Shown here: piece by piece, positions 1 through 5,434 of the stretch
Layout: each line of letters opens with the position of its first letter
How positions within the stretch are numbered: the stretch's first letter is position 1
Assembly: GCA_934667795.1 (NCBI GenBank)
Contig: CAKUMP010000115.1
Span: 1-7,384 of the forward strand
Source of the DNA: an uncultured Chthoniobacterales bacterium
GTDB lineage: Bacteria; Verrucomicrobiota; Verrucomicrobiia; Chthoniobacterales; CAKUMP01
DNA: 7,384 nucleotides
Reading direction: 5' to 3'
Translations under genes and position numbers: made by a program
The notes under the pieces: model-generated
The model's input: the letters and a program-made list of their open reading frames with translations, nothing else
The model's database searches: none
What the model was told of the DNA's origin: nothing

Positions 1-400
1 GCATCAGATACACCAAGACTCCTGTCACGGAAACATAGAGCCAGACAGGTAATGTCCAACGTGCAATCTTCCGATGCCATTTCCATTTTTTCTTCACCGC
101 CGGGATCACCGTTGCAACCACCAGAGGCAAAACGATTGCTGCCAAGACCGTATGCGTCAGCAAAATAAAGAAATAGACCGTTCGTGGCCAGCCGGTTTCT
201 GTAAAGCGAATCGATCCTGCCTGTGCGTGGTAAATTAAATAACTGGTCAAAAATAAAGTAGAAGTACACAAGGCGCTCACCATACATGCGATATGCCCAC
301 GCTTATTTCTTCTCCGGATAAACAACCACCCGGTGATCAGCAACAGCGTTGTTAAAACGTTCAGCAGCGCATTCAGCTTCGGCAAATCATAGAGATTCAT
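1..400 (-). CDS. DUF420 family membrane protein (CtaM/YozB-like), 3' end outside window
   Basis: Partial gene: 133 codons are visible from the ATG at 400-398 and the reading frame runs off the left edge. The product is an integral membrane protein with about four hydrophobic helices (roughly residues 11-28, 38-57, 75-100 and 114-132). It shows the DUF420 pattern: LN.LLN near the start, YHAQAGSIRF (54-66 region), LLTHTVLA (80-87), and WHRKIARWTLPVWLYVSVTG near the visible end. Four histidines (H36, H58, H83, H109) sit where the family conserves histidines. The Staphylococcus member CtaM is known to be needed for maturation of heme A-containing oxidases; the same role here is inferred from the family and from the ctaA-ctaB-sco neighbours. 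The start is well supported: AAGGAG lies 7 nt upstream, inside the end of the sco gene, and the ATG overlaps the sco TGA as ATGA. It is the fourth gene of the operon. Confidence 0.85.
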   Translation of the reverse strand, partial: MNLYDLPKLNALLNVLTTLLLITGWLFIRRRNKRGHIACMVSALCTSTLFLTSYLIYHAQAGSIRFTETGWPRTVYFFILLTHTVLAAIVLPLVVATVIPAVKKKWKWHRKIARWTLPVWLYVSVTGVLVYLM

Positions 401-1146
401 GCCCCTTCTCCTTCCTTCCCTTCCTCACCGTCCGGGCCTTCATTCTTATAGTTCAACAAATGCTGGATATCCCCCTCCAGTTTTTCCATTGCCTCGGGGC
501 TCTCAGCATCATAATACGCCCGGATCATCCCGCGTTTATCCACTAAAACAATACGTGTACTATGAATAAATAACCCATGCTCTTCCACCGCCTCTTCCGG
601 ATTATTTTGCACCACAAGCAGCAAATCTTTACGCACCATGCGCAATATTTCATCTTTATTTCCGGTCGTAAAATGCCATTTCCCCTGAATAGCTCCGTAC
701 GATTCCGCATATTTCGCCAAAACTTCCGGTGTATCGTATTCCGGATCGACCGTCACACTGATCAACTGCACATCTTCCAGGTCTTTCACTTTTTCCTGCC
801 ATTCTGCCATATCCTGACTCAATTTCGGACATGGCCCCGGGCAACGGGTAAAGATAATATTCATTAAAGTGACCTTCCCCTGCAAGTCTTCCACCATCAG
901 GGTTTCTCCATATTGATTGGTCAATTTGAAGGGAGAAATTTCTTTAATTGGCGGGATGTTGCGCGCTTCCCGCAGCATCTCGGTCCGAAACCGCATATAA
1001 TTGTATCCCACCAGCAGCCCACCCACCATTGCGATCACAAAAAGCCATATTGCGAGACTCGCATTACTCTTCGCCTTCGTTTGCTTCCAATATTTTTTTA
1101 ACTCTCTCATCTTCCGGTTTCTTTTGCCTTTATTTTTACCAGTCAC
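397..1146 (-). CDS. sco1: Sco1/SenC-type copper chaperone for cytochrome c oxidase
   Basis: A membrane-anchored thioredoxin-fold protein of 249 residues that in known Sco proteins delivers or reduces copper for the CuA site of oxidase subunit II. A basic N-terminus is followed by one membrane anchor (about 31-49), which puts the rest outside the cytoplasmic membrane. The Cu-binding CxxxC is in TRCPGPCPKLS (C102, C106) and the third ligand histidine is H195 in LFIHSTRIVLVD. SVTVDPEYDTPEVLAKY (130-146) is the usual Sco motif. The C-terminal tail (from about 236) is short, rich in Gly and Glu, and probably disordered. The start is uncertain: the longest form uses a GTG at 1146-1144, and an ATG at 1110-1108 would give 237 residues. 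Neither has a clear Shine-Dalgarno sequence, and both keep the anchor. The gene follows ctaB by 24 bp and overlaps the DUF420 gene by 4 bp. Confidence 0.93.
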   Translation of the reverse strand: MTGKNKGKRNRKMRELKKYWKQTKAKSNASLAIWLFVIAMVGGLLVGYNYMRFRTEMLREARNIPPIKEISPFKLTNQYGETLMVEDLQGKVTLMNIIFTRCPGPCPKLSQDMAEWQEKVKDLEDVQLISVTVDPEYDTPEVLAKYAESYGAIQGKWHFTTGNKDEILRMVRKDLLLVVQNNPEEAVEEHGLFIHSTRIVLVDKRGMIRAYYDAESPEAMEKLEGDIQHLLNYKNEGPDGEEGKEGEGA

Positions 1147-1170
1147 AACGATTCTACTTTCTGCTGGTTC

Positions 1171-2085
1171 TTAAGAAAATACCAAAACTGCTAACACAAT
1201 CGGTAAATAAATCAACGAACAGAAAAAGACGCCCCGCGCAGACTCCAAATGCGGTTTTCTTAAAAAACGTATCGAATACCATAGCATCGCCAGCCCACAA
1301 ATCCCTACACCGATGATGACAAATGTGCTGGTAAAGTCTTTTGGCAAAGCCAGTACGGTCCATAACAGCAGCGCCAGGCTAAACCAAAAAGAAAGTTTCG
1401 CCGATACTTCTCCGGATTCATCATTATTGGACCACATGACGAATCCCGCCTTTTCATATTCTTCCCGATAAATCCAGTTAATGGATAAAAAATGCGGTAA
1501 CTGCCAGAAAAACAGAACTCCAAACAAATACCAGGCACCTGCATCCAGTCCACGCCCGCCAGCGACCCACCCCACCATGGGAGGAATCGCTCCACTCACG
1601 GCTCCTACCAGCGTGCAGGTGCTCGATTTTCTCTTCAACGGGGTGTAAACCAAAACATAAATCAGCAATGTCCCCAATGCCAGAGCCGCTGCAAAAATAT
1701 TTACCGCCAGCGCTAAATGCACGGTTCCCACGAGCCCAAATCCCATTCCCAGACAAAATGCCATGACTTTTCCCATCCTCCCCGCAGCCAATGGACGGTC
1801 CTGCGTCCGCCGCATGATCTGATCCTCTTGTATTTCGATCAACTGATTAAAAACCGCTGCCCCAGCCGCCACAAACCCGGTTCCAATTAATGTCTGTATA
1901 AATTCCAGCCAGTTGAATGAAGTACGCGCCGCAAGGCAATACCCCAGCGCGGTGGTGATTACAACCAGGAAAGTTAATCGTGCCTTGGTAATTAAGACCA
2001 GGTCATCCCAGAAAGAGGGCAGTTCAGGAACTTCATTCAGAAGTTTCTCTTCCGTTAAATTCGAACTCGAAGATGTTTCCTTCAA
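1171..2085 (-). CDS. ctaB: Heme O synthase (protoheme IX farnesyltransferase)
   Basis: A polytopic membrane prenyltransferase of the UbiA superfamily, 304 residues, the normal family length. It transfers farnesyl from farnesyl diphosphate to the heme B vinyl group, giving heme O. The first polyprenyl-diphosphate/Mg site is seen at 80-99 as N80-x3-E84-x3-D88, then MRRT and DRPL, with Glu at the place where many homologues have Asp. YTPLKRKSS (147-155), GAIPPMVGW (165-173) and WQLPHFL (194-200) are further family motifs, and Y-R-E-E-Y-E-K-A-G (206-214) is in the second acidic loop. The start is a TTG at 2085-2083. It is supported by a perfect GGAGGTGATG ribosome binding site just upstream, with 7 nt between GGAGG and TTG, lying in the last codons of ctaA, and by a TTGA overlap with the ctaA stop. 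The product substrate pair links it to ctaA, which uses heme O. Confidence 0.96.
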   Translation of the reverse strand: MKETSSSSNLTEEKLLNEVPELPSFWDDLVLITKARLTFLVVITTALGYCLAARTSFNWLEFIQTLIGTGFVAAGAAVFNQLIEIQEDQIMRRTQDRPLAAGRMGKVMAFCLGMGFGLVGTVHLALAVNIFAAALALGTLLIYVLVYTPLKRKSSTCTLVGAVSGAIPPMVGWVAGGRGLDAGAWYLFGVLFFWQLPHFLSINWIYREEYEKAGFVMWSNNDESGEVSAKLSFWFSLALLLWTVLALPKDFTSTFVIIGVGICGLAMLWYSIRFLRKPHLESARGVFFCSLIYLPIVLAVLVFS

Positions 2086-3068
2086 GGCATCACCTCCACC
2101 CCTTCCGAGGAATTTATTCCTCTCTCTACCCGATCATCCCCATTTTGCAAAGACGCCAGTACCATCGAAAGCCGTGTGACCATATAAACACTCCATCCCC
2201 AAAGAAAAACACCATTTAATACATGCAAGGTCGTTGGAAGAACTTCACGCAATTTCCAGACAACAAATGCCCCAAGCCAGATTTGTACCCCCAATAACAA
2301 TAATACCACTACCCCACGCCAACGAAAGTACCCACTCCCACGCGTTTCCCCACGAAATAACGAAACGACCCACCCTATTCCAATCAATACGACCGCTAAT
2401 GCCCAGACACGATGCATGTAATGAATCGTTACTCCGTAATTAATAAACTCCGGAATCCATTGCCCCAGAGATTTGGGGAAGTCCGGAATCGCCAGGGCTG
2501 CTTTCAGATGCCGTGTGGCCGCTCCTAATATAATTTGAATAAATGCTGCCGCTAAAAATATAAACCCTGTCGAACGCGCACGTACAAGCCGTTTTTTATC
2601 CTGAAAAGAATGTGCCGCAAGCGCATAAGGTGAGTTTAATGCGGCTAACACAATGAGCAGCCCCAAAAACAATTGCGCAAAGCATCCGTGTACGACGGCT
2701 AAAAAAGTAGAAATTTCTATGACGCGAAACCCTCCCATCAGCCCCTGAATGATGACTCCCAACAGGGCTAATCCTCCCAGCACACGCATCCATGTTTCTT
2801 CCCAAATGATCCATATCCAGGCAAACAACCCAATCACCATGATCCCCACGATAGCTCCCATGAGTCGATGTCCGTGTTCCCATTTCACCCCTTCTATTTC
2901 CCACCAGCCCGGCGGATTTACACTCCCGAAACTCAATGGCCAGTCCGGTACCGCTAACCCAACGTCCTTGGTGGTGACCACAGAACCCACATACATCAAT
3001 ACCAAAGTCGCTAGCACGACTGCCCATATATACCAATATAACCCGATGTGTCCACGACGACTATGCAT
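2082..3068 (-). CDS. ctaA: Heme A synthase (COX15/CtaA family)
   Basis: A membrane heme-dependent oxygenase that converts the heme O methyl group at C8 to formyl, giving heme A for aa3-type oxidases. From the ATG at 3068 it has 328 residues and about eight membrane helices in two similar halves. The halves show parallel motifs: GLAVPDWPLSFG (37-48) and ALAIPDFPKSLG (191-202). Likely heme ligands are H67 (in E64-H-G-H-R), H127, H219 and H282; their spacing matches the four histidines known in Bacillus CtaA, and E64 matches the glutamate needed there. No cysteine pair is present in the loops (only C129). A TTG at 3134 in the same frame would give 350 residues. I prefer the ATG because the extension, rich in W, L and I, adds an odd partial helix; AAGAG before the ATG is only a weak ribosome site. 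First gene of the operon. Confidence 0.94.
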   Translation of the reverse strand: MHSRRGHIGLYWYIWAVVLATLVLMYVGSVVTTKDVGLAVPDWPLSFGSVNPPGWWEIEGVKWEHGHRLMGAIVGIMVIGLFAWIWIIWEETWMRVLGGLALLGVIIQGLMGGFRVIEISTFLAVVHGCFAQLFLGLLIVLAALNSPYALAAHSFQDKKRLVRARSTGFIFLAAAFIQIILGAATRHLKAALAIPDFPKSLGQWIPEFINYGVTIHYMHRVWALAVVLIGIGWVVSLFRGETRGSGYFRWRGVVVLLLLGVQIWLGAFVVWKLREVLPTTLHVLNGVFLWGWSVYMVTRLSMVLASLQNGDDRVERGINSSEGVEVMP

Positions 3069-3157
3069 ATCTCTTACTTCTATCCAATCAACCAATATGG
3101 CTTCCAGCCAGGTGAAAAGCGAATAAATTCTCAAATTCCGCCCTATGATGTCCAGAA

Positions 3158-3184
3158 CTTATATGCAAATTGCTAACCAGACAA
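3158..3184 (-). promoter_or_regulatory. Possible promoter of the ctaA-ctaB-sco-DUF420 operon
   Basis: Read on the minus strand: TTGTCT (3184-3179) as -35 and TATAAG (3163-3158) as -10, which would start transcription near 3150. The -10 matches sigma-70 consensus at 5 of 6 positions and the -35 at 4 of 6, but the spacer is only 15 bp, shorter than usual. Placement upstream of both candidate ctaA starts fits. This is a by-eye match only. Confidence 0.28.
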
Positions 3185-3273
3185 TGGAATTCCCGTTTTT
3201 ACCTTTTTTCCATAGATTTTTCATTTACTCTTTTTCTTATCGCGCTATGCTCCTTTTCAACACTTGATTTACT

Positions 3274-3849
3274 ATGAAACACCTCCTCATTTTCAGCATT
3301 GCTCTCACGCTTCCATTCACGACTTCTTCTTTCCTCCAGGCAGATGAAATTGAAGAAACGATCTCCAAAGCGCTCGAATCTTACAAAGCCGGTGAATTTT
3401 CCAAAACCACTTCCAACCTGCAATACGCAGTCAATCTTCTCAGCGAAAAGAAAGCAGAAGCAGTTCTGAAAACCATCCCGGAATCGGTCGGCTCCTGGAA
3501 AGGGGATGAAGGCACCACCGAAAGCCTCGGCATGCTCGGAGGCGGTATCTCGGTTACCCGCAATTTTACCCATGGCGATCTCTATGCAAAAATCCTGATT
3601 TATATGGATTCCCCCATGGTCCAGCAATTCCTCGGCGTCCTCGCCAACCCTGCATTCGCCGGACAAATGGGCCTCAAAATGCGCGATGTCCACGGCGAAA
3701 AAGCTAGTTACAACCCCCAAAGCGGAGAAATTTCTCTTGTCGTCAATAACTCGATCCTGATCAAAATCGAAGCCAACTCCGTCCCCGAAGAGGACGCTCT
3801 GGCACTCGCCCGCGCCATCGATATCGAAGCACTTAAGAAATTACAGTAA
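3274..3849 (+). CDS. Secreted/periplasmic protein of unknown function
   Basis: 191 residues with a classical signal peptide: MKHLL, a hydrophobic core to about residue 20, and likely cleavage after LQA at 23. The mature part begins with a helical stretch resembling a single TPR-like unit (about 25-60, with YKAGEFSKTTSNLQ). Next comes a compact domain with LKTIPESVGSWKGDE (65-79), a glycine-rich LGMLGGGISVTRNF (85-98) and alternating strands, ending in a helical ARAIDIEALKKL. I recognise the MLGGGIS.R.F style from uncharacterised bacterial secreted proteins but know no function. Arguments for a periplasmic site come only from the signal peptide. There is no Shine-Dalgarno sequence before the ATG. 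The gene is divergent from the cta operon (205 bp from the ctaA ATG) and convergent with the ankyrin gene. Codons in its second half are richer in G/C at third positions than those of the minus-strand neighbours. Confidence 0.85.
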   Translation: MKHLLIFSIALTLPFTTSSFLQADEIEETISKALESYKAGEFSKTTSNLQYAVNLLSEKKAEAVLKTIPESVGSWKGDEGTTESLGMLGGGISVTRNFTHGDLYAKILIYMDSPMVQQFLGVLANPAFAGQMGLKMRDVHGEKASYNPQSGEISLVVNNSILIKIEANSVPEEDALALARAIDIEALKKLQ

Positions 3850-3871
3850 GAGTAATTACCTGGCGCTGTGG

Positions 3872-3903
3872 GACTTTGGAGACTTTGGAGACTTTGGAGA
3901 CTT
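3872..3903. repeat. Tandem repeat of the 9-mer GACTTTGGA (3.5 copies)
   Basis: Three perfect head-to-tail copies at 3872-3880, 3881-3889 and 3890-3898, followed by a partial GACTT at 3899-3903. It lies in the spacer between two converging genes, 22 bp after the stop of the secreted-protein gene, and joins directly onto the heptamer array that follows. It has no dyad symmetry, so it is not a terminator hairpin. Confidence 0.95.
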
Positions 3904-3931
3904 GTCAACTGTCAACTGTCAACTGTCAACT
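3904..3931. repeat. Tandem repeat of the heptamer GTCAACT (4 copies)
   Basis: Four perfect copies at 3904-3910, 3911-3917, 3918-3924 and 3925-3931, then GTTG. On the minus strand the array reads TTGACAG repeats. The last codons and the TGA stop of the ankyrin gene (to 3912) are inside it. Heptameric arrays of this sort resemble the short tandemly repeated repetitive sequences known in cyanobacterial genomes; the relation here is only by appearance. Confidence 0.95.
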
Positions 3932-4352
3932 GTTGTAGCAGTTTTATCATTTCGGAATTCCCATGATGCATCGCCCGGGTGAGGGCCAGGTTTTCTTTTG
4001 CGCTTGCATCTGCACCTGAGTCCAACAAGAGTTTTACGGTTTCCAGTGCTCCGCTTTCTACGGCCAGACGTAATGCGCTTTCTTCCTGTGCATGCAAGTC
4101 TGCGCCCCGTTCCAGCAGTAACTGGACGACCTCTCTATGTCCACGATAAGCCGCCCGAAATAATGCTTTTTCTCCCTGCGCATGCACATCTGCTCCCCAA
4201 TCGAGTAACAGTTTCACCATTTCATAATCCCCATTCCCACACGCTTCCCGTAACGCCCGGTCTTCCTCTTCGTGCACATCTGCCCCGTTTTGCAGCAATT
4301 CTTCCACTTTTTTCCGATCCCCCGCTCTTGCAAATCGAACAAATGGATGCAT
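3912..4352 (-). CDS. Small ankyrin-repeat protein
   Basis: 146 residues made almost wholly of ankyrin repeats of about 30 residues. Units sit at about 3-31, 32-61, 62-91, 92-121 and a cut-short fifth from 122. The helix-loop signature is regular: G-D/H..E-V-V/K-LLL-(D/E).GAD.HA, with GAD at 23-25, 53-55, 83-85 and 113-115. The usual TPLH at the start of each repeat is replaced by (R/K/S)AL. There is no signal peptide or membrane segment, so it is probably cytoplasmic, acting by protein binding with an unknown partner. The ATG at 4352 is backed by AGGAGG 12 nt upstream. The last residues, QLTVDS, are translated from the heptamer array, and the stop is also in it, so the fifth repeat looks truncated. 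It stands alone between converging and diverging neighbours, so it is probably monocistronic; a TAGAAT -10-like hexamer lies at 4390-4385 without a good -35. Confidence 0.9.
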   Translation of the reverse strand: MHPFVRFARAGDRKKVEELLQNGADVHEEEDRALREACGNGDYEMVKLLLDWGADVHAQGEKALFRAAYRGHREVVQLLLERGADLHAQEESALRLAVESGALETVKLLLDSGADASAKENLALTRAMHHGNSEMIKLLQQLTVDS

Positions 4353-4504
4353 GCTATCTTATAACCTCCTCATGATATCTTCTCATTCTACCAGATTTCT
4401 CCCCATTTCTCCTATCAAAAAACAAAGTCCTTCCCTTTCCTCAGCAAAACAAGTCGTTTTAACTTATCCAAAATCACATTCTAAAACCTGAGTTTTTTTA
4501 TAAA
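4353..4504. other. Divergent spacer between ankyrin gene and DUF456 gene
   Basis: 152 bp, A/T-rich with pyrimidine runs on the plus strand. It must hold promoters for both flanking genes. I see the ankyrin ribosome site (AGGAGG on the minus strand at 4370-4365) and a weak -10-like TAGAAT (4390-4385, minus). I see no convincing promoter or ribosome site for the plus-strand gene, and no hairpin. Confidence 0.5.
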
Positions 4505-4975
4505 ATGGTTTTTATCCTTACCACTTTTCTTGTTCTGGTTGGTGCCATTGGCGGGATTCTTCCTGTCATTCCCGGCACCACCCTCATCTTTGCCGGGGCC
4601 GTTTTGCACAAAGCACTCCTGGGTGCTGACTCCCCCCTGGGCTGGTGGACACTGGGCGGATTATTCGTGCTCTTACTTCTCTCCTTTGCAATTGATTTCC
4701 TCCTGGGAGCAGCCGGTGCCAAATATTTTGGCTCCAGCAAATGGGGCGTTCTGGGTGGAGTCATAGGCGGAATTGTCGGGCTTTTCTTTTTTCCCTTCGG
4801 ACTCATCCTCGGACCGCTCTTTGGCGTTTTAACCTTCGAACTCTTCATAGGAAAAAAAATCCTCTCTGCGACCAAATCCGGGGTCGGGTCTGCGATTGGC
4901 ACCACCCTTGGAATTTTTGCAAAATCCTTTATTGGAGTGATCATGGCACTCTGGTTTTTTATTGCCATCTGGTAA
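4505..4975 (+). CDS. DUF456 family small membrane protein
   Basis: 156 residues, nearly all hydrophobic and glycine-rich, with about four to five membrane segments (roughly 1-33, 47-70, 79-90, 92-115 and 128-156). The N-terminal FLVLVGAIGGILPVIPGT (8-25) is the hallmark of DUF456, followed by LIFAGAVLHK. The middle GAKYFGSSKWGVLGGVIGGI (71-90) and the PFG..LGP..G sequence with F-E at 110-111 are also typical. Function is unknown; glycine-zipper-like helices suggest close helix packing in the cytoplasmic membrane. No Shine-Dalgarno sequence precedes the ATG (upstream is a T-run followed by ATAAA), and no better in-frame start lies upstream, so translation may be leaderless or weak. It is followed after 55 bp by rnpB, which has its own likely promoter. 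Confidence 0.88.
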   Translation: MVFILTTFLVLVGAIGGILPVIPGTTLIFAGAVLHKALLGADSPLGWWTLGGLFVLLLLSFAIDFLLGAAGAKYFGSSKWGVLGGVIGGIVGLFFFPFGLILGPLFGVLTFELFIGKKILSATKSGVGSAIGTTLGIFAKSFIGVIMALWFFIAIW

Positions 4976-4994
4976 ACAGATAAATTAAATCCAC

Positions 4995-5023
4995 TTGTCA
5001 GCTTGCGGATTAACAGCGATAGT
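4995..5023 (+). promoter_or_regulatory. Likely sigma-70-type promoter of rnpB
   Basis: TTGTCA (4995-5000, 5 of 6 to consensus) and GATAGT (5018-5023, 4 of 6) are separated by 17 bp. The predicted start lies 7 nt after the -10, which is exactly the first base of the P1 helix (5031). An overlapping TAGTAT at 5020-5025 could also serve with a 19-bp spacer. Confidence 0.6.
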
Positions 5024-5030
5024 ATTGGGT

Positions 5031-5434
5031 GAGATTGACGGGCGGGAAGTCGCTCCCGGGCAACCGGGGGAGGAAAGTCCGGACACCACATGGCAGCACA
5101 CCGTGTAGAATGCACGGGGGATTTTCCCGTAAGGGGAAGTTCACGGAAAGTATCACAGAAAACAAACCGCCAGGCTTGCCTGGTAAGGGTGAAAAGGCGA
5201 GGTAAAAGCTCACCGGGTCCGCAGGTAACTGCGACCGCATGATAAACCCTGTGCGGTGCAAGACAAAACAGGATGCGGATTGCCAGTCCCGCATTGGAAA
5301 CAATGCAGCATCCGGGTATTAGTCGCACTCCCGCTATTCGTAGCGGAGTCCATCGTCCAACGATGGAAGATAAATGACTTCCGCGGGCCCCTCACAGGGC
5401 CTCAACAGAATCCGGCTTACAGCCCGTCAGTCTC
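5031..5434 (+). ncRNA. rnpB: RNase P RNA, bacterial type A
   Basis: The catalytic RNA that cuts 5' leaders from pre-tRNAs, about 404 nt. Ends are set by a 13-bp P1 helix: 5031-5043 pairs with 5422-5434 with one G-U. Conserved cores are in order: GGAGGAAAGTCCGGAC (5069-5084), ACAGAAAACAAACCGCC (5155-5171), GGTAAGGGTGAAAAGG (5182-5197), a P12 arm with GGTAAAAGCTCACC, a GTAA-capped P13, GATAAACCC (5241-5249), GGTGCAAGAC, CGGGTA (5314-5318) with the GGU that pairs with tRNA CCA, and ACAGAATCCGGCTTAC (5405-5420). P4 pairs 5075-5083 with 5411-5418, the usual G-C replaced by A-U on both sides. P6 is TGGCA (5091-5095) with TGCCA (5281-5285), which marks type A. P3 is short with a GCAA loop. Two regions carry extra or unusual hairpins. 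The 3' end is followed by a T-rich run (5435-5449) and meets the converging gene. Confidence 0.97.

Noticed and set aside
948..1316. 122-codon plus-strand open frame across the sco/ctaB junction
   Set aside because: It lies opposite two well-identified genes and has no domain or ribosome site.
3199..3720. 173-codon minus-strand open frame opposite the secreted-protein gene
   Set aside because: The plus-strand frame has a signal peptide and a plausible fold; the antisense product (Phe/Arg/Gly-rich) looks like a shadow frame, and it has no start signal.
3850..3911. Bidirectional terminator between the converging secreted-protein and ankyrin genes
   Set aside because: The spacer is mainly direct repeats; no stem longer than a few pairs followed by a T-run can be found on either strand.
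3904..3931. Repeated TTGACA hexamers on the minus strand as an array of -35 promoter elements
   Set aside because: They come from the heptamer unit itself, no -10-like hexamer lies 16-18 bp downstream on that strand, and they point into the end of a converging gene.
5271..5318. Loss of the GGU motif in L15 of RNase P RNA, as reported for some bacteria
   Set aside because: On first reading the 5' side of the loop lacks GGU, but the motif belongs to the 3' strand (E. coli 292-294), and CGGGTA at 5314-5318 has it intact.
4498..5328. 276-codon minus-strand open frame covering the DUF456 gene and most of rnpB
   Set aside because: It is antisense to a clear membrane protein gene and to the RNase P RNA; its product is Pro/Arg/Lys-rich with no recognisable domain and no ribosome site.
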